A stretch of DNA of 26,895 bases from Chloroflexi bacterium RBG_16_56_11 (GTDB lineage Bacteria > Chloroflexota > Dehalococcoidia > Dehalococcoidales > RBG-16-60-22). This document shows, piece by piece, positions 22,150-26,895 of this stretch; within the stretch, counting starts at the first letter, position 1; the number at the start of each line of letters is the position of its first letter. The stretch lies in the NCBI GenBank assembly GCA_001796865.1, contig MGNQ01000045.1, positions 4,793-31,687 of the forward strand, read 5' to 3'. The translations under genes and the position numbers were made by a program. The notes under the pieces were generated by a model. It made no database searches. It was not told where the DNA came from and was given only the letters and a program-made list of their open reading frames with translations.

Positions 22150-22509
22150 TCAGTCCCGGGCGGGCATCCCGGGCATCTTGCCGTCGACCAGCGGGACGAC
22201 GCATATCAGGCGGAATATATCCCGGCCGGTGTTCAGGAAGCTGTGTTGCTCTCCCGGCAGCACGGTGACGGCATCGCCTTCCTGGAGCGGGCTTTCCCGG
22301 CCGGCGCCCCTCACCACTCCCTTGCCGGAGACGATGAAAATTTCGTGTTCCCAGGGATGGGTGTGCAGCGGCGTGGCGCTACCTTTTTCTATCTCGAAGA
22401 CACGCATGACGAAGTTCGGCGCCTTTTCCGCCGGGCCGGCGACGACACGCATGGTCACGCCCGACCCCGCGATGATGTTCTTCACCTGGCGGTAGTTCTG
22501 TACCTTCAT
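22150..22509 (-). CDS. Single-domain cupin protein
   Basis: A 119-residue conserved small cupin. The first motif shows PLHTHPWEHEIFIVSGKGVV and the second GEQHSFLNTG, giving three histidines and a glutamate for metal binding. Such proteins act as dioxygenases, isomerases or ligand sensors, and the substrate is unknown. AAGGAG lies about 5 nt before the ATG at 22509. It is the first gene of a seven-gene minus-strand cluster and is driven by the promoter at 22551-22580. Confidence 0.88.
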   Translation of the reverse strand: MKVQNYRQVKNIIAGSGVTMRVVAGPAEKAPNFVMRVFEIEKGSATPLHTHPWEHEIFIVSGKGVVRGAGRESPLQEGDAVTVLPGEQHSFLNTGRDIFRLICVVPLVDGKMPGMPARD

Positions 22510-22550
22510 ATCCGCTCCTTAAACACAGTCCAAATAGTTGATTACTGCCA

Positions 22551-22580
22551 ATTATCAAATTATCTCTTAATCGCTGTCAA
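22551..22580 (-). promoter_or_regulatory. Predicted sigma70-type promoter of the cupin operon
   Basis: On the minus strand, a perfect TTGACA (22575-22580) and GATAAT (22551-22556) with an 18-nt spacer. It stands back-to-back with the GNAT promoter, with only 4 nt between the two -35 boxes, so a single regulator could affect both. Confidence 0.72.
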
Positions 22581-22584
22581 GGCA

Positions 22585-22613
22585 TTGACCGTCCTATACG
22601 TGTCTGTTATCCT
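22585..22613 (+). promoter_or_regulatory. Predicted sigma70-type promoter of the GNAT gene
   Basis: TTGACC (22585-22590) and TATCCT (22608-22613) with a 17-nt spacer, about 33 nt before the TTG start at 22647. Confidence 0.62.
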
Positions 22614-22646
22614 GTTTAATGATTATTTGAACTCGGGAGGGACCCT

Positions 22647-23141
22647 TTGGCAGTTACGGCGGCAACGATTAAAGACATCACGAGCGACCCGCTGGGCGAC
22701 AGTGTTGAGATCATCCGGCGTGGCTTCGGGACAGTGACCGCGGAGATGGGACTTACGGAAGAAACGGCACCTTATTCGCCGGCCTTTATGACTCTAAAGC
22801 AGCTTGAAGAGCTGAGAGATAGTGGGGCGGTGTTTTTCGGGTTTTTCGTCGGTAACCGGCAAATAGGATTTGTCGCGGTTCAGGAGGAAACAGACGGGGT
22901 ATATTTCATGAAAAGACTGGCGGTGCTACCCGAGTTTCGCCATCATGGATATGGCCGTGAGCTTGTGAAAAAGGTCATAGATTACTTAAGAACAAGAGGT
23001 ATTAACAAACTCTCTCTCGCCATGGTGAACGAACAAACGGTCCTGAAAGACTGGTATCAAGGCATGGGTTTTAAAGAAAAATCGATTGAGCATTTCGGGA
23101 ATATGCCGTTTACGATTTGTTTCATGGAGAAAAATATTTAA
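22647..23141 (+). CDS. GNAT-family N-acetyltransferase
   Basis: A 164-residue GNAT protein. The acetyl-CoA binding core is visible as MKRLAVLPEFRHHGYGRELV (motif A, with R-x-x-G-x-G) and the C-terminal NKLSLAMVNEQTVLKDWYQ with GMGFKEK (motif B). The substrate is unknown. A TTG start at 22647 is chosen because GGGAGGG lies 5 nt upstream and the promoter is near; the first ATG would be about 33 codons inside. It is visibly more AT-rich toward its 3' end, as is the following gene. Confidence 0.9.
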   Translation: MAVTAATIKDITSDPLGDSVEIIRRGFGTVTAEMGLTEETAPYSPAFMTLKQLEELRDSGAVFFGFFVGNRQIGFVAVQEETDGVYFMKRLAVLPEFRHHGYGRELVKKVIDYLRTRGINKLSLAMVNEQTVLKDWYQGMGFKEKSIEHFGNMPFTICFMEKNI

Positions 23142-23161
23142 AGTTATCTGTTTTTGGAATT

Positions 23162-23537
23162 ATAACCATACCGACGAAAGTAGGTATTCAGGTCAACTCC
23201 ATGAGAGATTATTTTGTTTATATATTGGCAAGTAAGCGTAACGGCACATTATACGTAGGCTGCACTAATGATCTTTTACGCCGGATTTACGAACATAAAA
23301 ATGACGTTGTGAAGGGGTTTACGAGAAAATACGGCGTCCATACACTGGTCTATTTTGAGCAGTGCGACGACTTTGAGTCTGCTCTCCGGAGGGAGAAACA
23401 AATCAAGGAGTGGAAAAGAAGGTGGAAATTAACGCTAATAGAGAAAGTAAATCCTCTATGGAAAGACCTGTTTGGGCAAGCCGCGTATGGTAGCTAATCC
23501 AGGATATCTGGATTCCGATTTTCATCGGAATGGTAAT
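23162..23537. mobile_element. Candidate element: GIY-YIG nuclease gene between inverted hairpin repeats
   Basis: Left arm: ATACCGAC-GAAA-GTAGGTAT (23168-23187) plus TCAG. Right arm is its inverted relative: CTGG, then ATTCCGAT-TTTC-ATCGGAAT (23512-23531) with a perfect 8-bp stem. Both ends carry ACCAT outside the stem. The gene at 23201-23497 begins 10 nt after the left CAG tail, and its stop codon directly abuts an ATCCAG copy at 23497-23502. The same arms occur without a gene at 17065-17139 and 24507-24575. Calling this mobile is inference; no target-site duplication could be defined. Confidence 0.6.
23201..23497 (+). CDS. Small GIY-YIG nuclease (COG2827-type)
   Basis: A 98-residue stand-alone GIY-YIG nuclease. 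The motif region reads YFVYILASKRNGTLYVGCTN (VYI and YVG take the places of GIY and YIG), with catalytic-type Arg in LLRRIYEH and a conserved VKGFTRKYGVHTLVYFE block; a Glu lies in the ESALRREKQIKEWKR helix. Proteins of this size are common in bacteria, and their biological job is unsettled. ATG 23201 is chosen over an upstream TTG frame because the domain starts there. There is only a weak AGG ribosome site, which falls at the foot of the left hairpin. Base composition is more AT-rich than the surroundings. Confidence 0.92.
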   Translation: MRDYFVYILASKRNGTLYVGCTNDLLRRIYEHKNDVVKGFTRKYGVHTLVYFEQCDDFESALRREKQIKEWKRRWKLTLIEKVNPLWKDLFGQAAYGS

Positions 23538-23566
23538 AGGGCACGAAGTAATGAGGAAGGAGTATC

Positions 23567-24484
23567 ATGTTTGACTGGGATGTCGTGATTATCGGCGGGG
23601 GGCCGGCGGGGCTGACGGCTGGATTGTATTTAAGCCGGGCCAACCGGCGCACTCTGCTCCTCGATAAGGATACTCCCGGCGGCTATATCCGTAACATCGA
23701 GCTAATCGAGAACTACCCCGGGTTCGCCGGGGGCGTCGCGGGGGCGCAGCTTGCTTCGGAGATGGTGAAACAGGCCGGGAAATACGGCCTCACCACGGAG
23801 CCGGCCGAGGTCACCGGCATCGAGCTCTTTTCCGGTACGCGCTATGTCGGCTGCTCCCGCGGGCAGGGATTTACCACCAATATTATTATTTTCACGGGGG
23901 GCTCCAAGAATAAAAAACTGGGTGTTCCCGGCGAGGCGGAGCTGGCGGGGAAGGGCGTTTTCGAGTGCGCCTTCTGCGACGGCGGCCATTATGCCGGTCA
24001 GGTGGTGGCGGTGTGCGGCGGGGGCGACGCTGGCGTGACCGAGGCCCTTTACATGGCGCGAATCGCCTCTAAGGTCATACTCATCGAGGCTATGCCGAAA
24101 CTGACGGCCACCGCCGTCCTCTGCGACCGGCTGAAGGCCGACCCGAAGATAGAGGTCCGCTGCGGCACGAGGGTCGAGGCCATCACGGGCAAAGAGAAAG
24201 TGGAATCTATCGAATTAGTAGCCGGTAAGAAAAAAGAGTCCCTGAAAGTGGACGGCGTCCTGGTGCATATCGGGCTGGAGCCTAACACCAGTTACCTAGA
24301 GGGTATCGTGCCGCTGGATAAACAGGGACAGATTATCGTTAACGAGCGGATGGAGACAGAGGTGCCTTACCTGCTAGCGGCCGGAGATATCCGGAGCGGC
24401 TCGCCCCGGCAAGTGGTGACGGCGGTAGGGGATGGGGCCATCGCGGCCATCACAGCGCAGAGGATATTGCAGGAGGAGGGGTAG
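23567..24484 (+). CDS. Thioredoxin-reductase-like FAD/NAD(P)-binding oxidoreductase
   Basis: A 305-residue low-molecular-weight thioredoxin reductase-type flavoprotein. FAD binding: IIGGGPAGLTAGLYLSR near the N-terminus and AAGDIRSGSPRQVVTAVGDG near the C-terminus. The redox disulfide is CAFC (Cys134 and Cys137), at the same place as in E. coli TrxB, followed by a nucleotide loop CGGGDAGVTEA. The strand after that loop reads VILIEAMPKL and lacks the HRRxxxR NADPH motif; the acidic residue suggests NADH or another donor. GAAGGAG lies 6 nt before the ATG. No thioredoxin gene is seen next to it. Confidence 0.9.
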   Translation: MFDWDVVIIGGGPAGLTAGLYLSRANRRTLLLDKDTPGGYIRNIELIENYPGFAGGVAGAQLASEMVKQAGKYGLTTEPAEVTGIELFSGTRYVGCSRGQGFTTNIIIFTGGSKNKKLGVPGEAELAGKGVFECAFCDGGHYAGQVVAVCGGGDAGVTEALYMARIASKVILIEAMPKLTATAVLCDRLKADPKIEVRCGTRVEAITGKEKVESIELVAGKKKESLKVDGVLVHIGLEPNTSYLEGIVPLDKQGQIIVNERMETEVPYLLAAGDIRSGSPRQVVTAVGDGAIAAITAQRILQEEG

Positions 24485-24506
24485 CAACACAAAGACCATC
24501 TGAAAT

Positions 24507-24575
24507 GTCATTCCGTACCTGATACGGAATCCAGGTGGGTTGGACTGGCTGGATTCCCGCCTGCGCGGGAATGAC
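24507..24575. repeat. Paired hairpin repeat, CCAG-tailed family, no gene inside
   Basis: A complete 69-bp unit. Left arm: GTC, ATTCCGTA-loop-TACGGAAT (24510-24530), CCAG. Right arm inverted: CTGG, ATTCCCGC-CTGC-GCGGGAAT (24553-24572), GAC. The two stems are perfect and the termini GTCATTCC and GGAATGAC are exact inverted copies. It lies between the convergent 3' ends of the thioredoxin-reductase-like gene and formate dehydrogenase. Confidence 0.92.
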
Positions 24576-24629
24576 GTAAAATTGAAGATTTGGTGGATTG
24601 TTTAGGGTTTTCCGCAGACGCAACCCACC

Positions 24630-26894
24630 CTAGCCTGTCTTCACCGGCTCTTTGGCTATCTTCTCAACCCTTACCGCGGACACTTTAAGTTCCGGCGTCT
24701 TGGCCACCGGGTCCATGGCGGGATTGGTCAGCTCGTTGGTGGGGCTCTCCCAGAAATGGAAGGTCATGGCGATGGTGCCGGGCGGGGAAGAGTCTGTGAC
24801 CAGGGCTTTAGCGGTGACGTCGCCGCGCCGGGAGACCACCCGCACCATCTCGCCATTCGCTACGTCAAGGGATTTGGCGTCGGCGGGATTAATCGCCACC
24901 AGCTCCTCGCTGCGGAAGAGATTGAGTCCCTTCACCCTGCGGGTCATCGTGCCGGTATGGTACTGGAACAGGCTGCGGTTGGTGGTTAGGACCAGCGGGT
25001 ATTCGGCATCCGGTGATTCCGCCGAAGGTTTATAGGTAAGCGGGACGAAATGCCCCTTCCCGCGGGAAAAGAGCGTGGTGTGGAGGATGGACGTCCCCGG
25101 GTGCTCTTCGGTGGGGCAGGGCCACTGCGGGCTCTCCGTTTCGAGTCGCTTAAAGCTGATGCCCCCGTAGCTCGGCGTGAGGCGGGCAATCTCGTCCATT
25201 ATCTGAGAAGGATGTTCGAAATCGAAGCCTTTAGCTCCCATTCGCCGGGCTACCTGGCAGGCGATCCACCAGTCCGGGCGACTGTTGCCCACCGGCTCGA
25301 TGGCCTTTCTCACCCTCTGGATACGGCGCTCCGTGTTGGTGAAGGTGCCGTCCTTCTCGGCGAAACTGGCCGCCGGCAGGACGACGTCGGCGAGCTCGGC
25401 CGTTTCGGACAGGAAAATATCCTGGACGACAAAGAACTCCAGTCGATGCAACGCCTCGCGGACATGTTTGCCGTCGGGATCGCTCAACGAAGGGTTCTCC
25501 CCTATGAGGTAGATAGCCTTGATTTCGCCTTCGTGGGCGGCCGGGAAAATCTCGGAGAGGGTCTTGCCCGGGCTGGGGTTCAGGGTACAGCCCCAGGCGT
25601 CCTCGAACTTCTCCTTCATGATGGGGTCGGCCACGGACTGATAGCCGGAATAGACGTTGGGGAGGGCGCCCATGTCGCAGGCCCCCTGGACGTTGTTCTG
25701 GCCGCGCAGGGGATTGACGCCCGAGCCGGGCTTGCCGATATTCCCGGTGAGCATCGCCAGGTTGGCCACGGCCATGACGTTGTCCGTGCCGTGGGTATGC
25801 TGGGTGATGCCCATCGTGTAGAGTATTGAAGCCGGCGCGGTGGTGGCGTACATGCGGGCGGCCCGGGCGACCTTCTCTCCGGGTACGCCGGTCACCTTCT
25901 CCACCAGGCTCAACGGGTAGGCCTTGAGCGAGTCCTTGAAGAAGTCGTAGTTTTCACAGCGTTCCTCGATGAAAGACGCGTTAATCAGCCCCTCGTCGAC
26001 GATGACCTTCATCATGCCCATCAGCAGCACCACATCCGTGCCGGGACGGTGCTGTAAGAAGAGGTCGGCGTCGCGCACCAGGCTGATTTCCAGCGGATTG
26101 GCGACGATGAGCCTGGTGCCGCCGAGGCGGACCGCCTGGCGGACGTTCATGCCGATAATGGGGTGGGCCTCGGCGGTGTTGGTGCCGATGGCCAGAATGC
26201 AGCGCGCCTCGCTGATGTCGGCGATGGAGTTGGTCATCGCGCCGCTCCCGAAGGCCGTGGCCAGACCGGCCACCGTGGGGGCATGTCAGAGGCGGGCGCA
26301 GTGGTCGATATTGTTGGTGCCCAGCACCGCCCGGGCGAGCTTCTGGATGACGTAGTTGTCTTCGTTGGTACTCCGCGCCGAGGAAATCACCGCTACCTCG
26401 TCCCCCCGGTACTGTCCCAGCTTGCGGGCGACCAGGTCGAGGGCTTCGTCCCAGGAGGCTTCCACCAGCCGGTTATTCTTCCTGATGAGCGGCGTGGTCA
26501 GGCGGTCGCGGTGGTTGACGAACTCGGCGATGCCGAAACGGCCCTTCACGCAGAGCTTGCCCCGGTTGACCGGGCCTTCGGGGTCGCCGCGGACGCCGAC
26601 TATTTGATTATCTTTGACCCCCAGGTACATGGAGCAGCCGACGCCGCAGTAAGGGCAGACGGTCTTGACCTCACGCTCCGGGCGTACCGTCTCTTTGGGG
26701 AACATGGCGCCCACCGGGCAGCGCACCATGCACTCGCCGCAGGAGCGGCAAATCGAGTCCATCAATGACGTGTCGCCGAAGGTAGCTACTTTCATGCCGT
26801 AGCCGCGGTAGGCCATGTCGATGGCGCCGACGCAGGTGATTTCCTGGCAGGCGCGCACGCAGCGGGCGCAGAGGATACAGCGGTTCCGGTCGAG
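24630..26894 (-). CDS. fdhA: Formate dehydrogenase catalytic subunit, selenocysteine-containing (5' partial)
   Basis: A partial subunit of about 754 residues; the frame runs off the right window edge. It opens with a 2x[4Fe-4S] ferredoxin region (CILCARCVRAC, CRSCGECMVRCP), then the CPYCGVGC cluster of the molybdopterin domain. At 26286-26288 is an in-frame TGA. The flanks read HCARL-U-HAPTVAGL, matching the selenocysteine site and following catalytic His of E. coli FdhF (U140/H141), and a SECIS-like hairpin follows at once. The rest has the expected Arg in NPLRGQNNVQGACDMG and the C-terminal molybdopterin domain. It oxidises formate to CO2 or the reverse; a diaphorase or hydrogenase partner would lie outside the window. 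A normal gene caller would split it into two genes. Confidence 0.95.
26257..26276 (-). promoter_or_regulatory. SECIS hairpin for UGA decoding in fdhA
   Basis: Directly after the UGA, the mRNA has stem GUGGCC (26268-26273) pairing with GGCCAC (26257-26262) around the 5-nt loop GGUCU. The loop and the closing G match the GGUCUG apex that SelB recognises in E. coli fdhF. The distance from UGA (9-12 nt between UGA and the stem) fits bacterial SECIS placement. Confidence 0.9.
26286..26288 (-). other. Selenocysteine codon (UGA) in fdhA
   Basis: An in-frame TGA between Leu and His in a stretch otherwise fully conserved with selenocysteine formate dehydrogenases. The frame stays open for hundreds of codons on both sides, so a read-through or nonsense mutation is unlikely. 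Confidence 0.94.
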
Positions 26895-26895
26895 G

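Noticed and set aside
26286..26288. Nonsense mutation or frameshift in formate dehydrogenase
   Set aside because: The frame is unbroken apart from a single TGA at the known catalytic selenocysteine position with a SECIS hairpin next to it.
24652..26768. Plus-strand open frames opposite formate dehydrogenase
   Set aside because: They mirror the conserved fdhA codons and have no independent support.

Overview
The window reads as a compact, moderately GC-rich chromosomal segment of an anaerobic or microaerotolerant bacterium. A selenocysteine formate dehydrogenase, a tungsten-type aldehyde:ferredoxin oxidoreductase, a two-cluster ferredoxin protein, an Fe-type superoxide dismutase and a thioredoxin-reductase-like flavoprotein point to anaerobic redox metabolism with some oxygen defence. 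The gene set resembles sediment Chloroflexota of the Dehalococcoidia type, but this placement is inference; no rRNA or tRNA gene was found to confirm it.

Layout. 1-1256: the 3' part of a radical SAM protein of the spore photoproduct lyase type, then a secreted or lipid-anchored SagB-type nitroreductase. 1431-2889: an orphan excisionase-like HTH protein, then an overlapping XRE regulator / ImmA-type metallopeptidase pair. 2937-4813: a MalY/PatB aminotransferase and a DinB-family protein read from back-to-back promoters. 4933-5374: two tandem mini zinc-ribbon genes, one frameshifted. 5480-10032: an NHEJ repair block of LigD, a DUF72 protein and Ku. 10229-12747: lipoproteins, a VOC protein, a flavodoxin and FeSOD. 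12926-17040: a ferredoxin protein, AOR and a TIGR04076-like protein. 17293-22509: a seven-gene minus-strand cluster in the order cupin, DUF3795, ThDP enzyme, NAD-dependent epimerase, then three SnoaL-like genes, the last of them a two-domain fusion. 22647-24484: a GNAT, a GIY-YIG nuclease and a thioredoxin-reductase-like protein. 24630 to the right edge: formate dehydrogenase, cut by the window end.

The intergenic DNA is unusually structured. Several gaps hold paired inverted hairpin repeats, which fall into at least three sequence families whose ends mostly read GTCATT...AATGAC. One family has an 8-bp stem, a 4-5 nt loop and a CCAG tail. It occurs as gene-less pairs (17065-17139 and 24507-24575) and once as a pair that brackets the small GIY-YIG nuclease gene (23162-23537). 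This arrangement suggests a nuclease-encoding element with non-autonomous, MITE/BIME-like derivatives, and it is the best candidate here for an under-described system.

Other points of note are an in-frame UGA with a SECIS hairpin in formate dehydrogenase, an 8-bp palindrome sitting inside the promoter of the epimerase/SnoaL cluster, and an A-run frameshift in a zinc-ribbon gene that could be decay, sequencing error or programmed -1 frameshifting.
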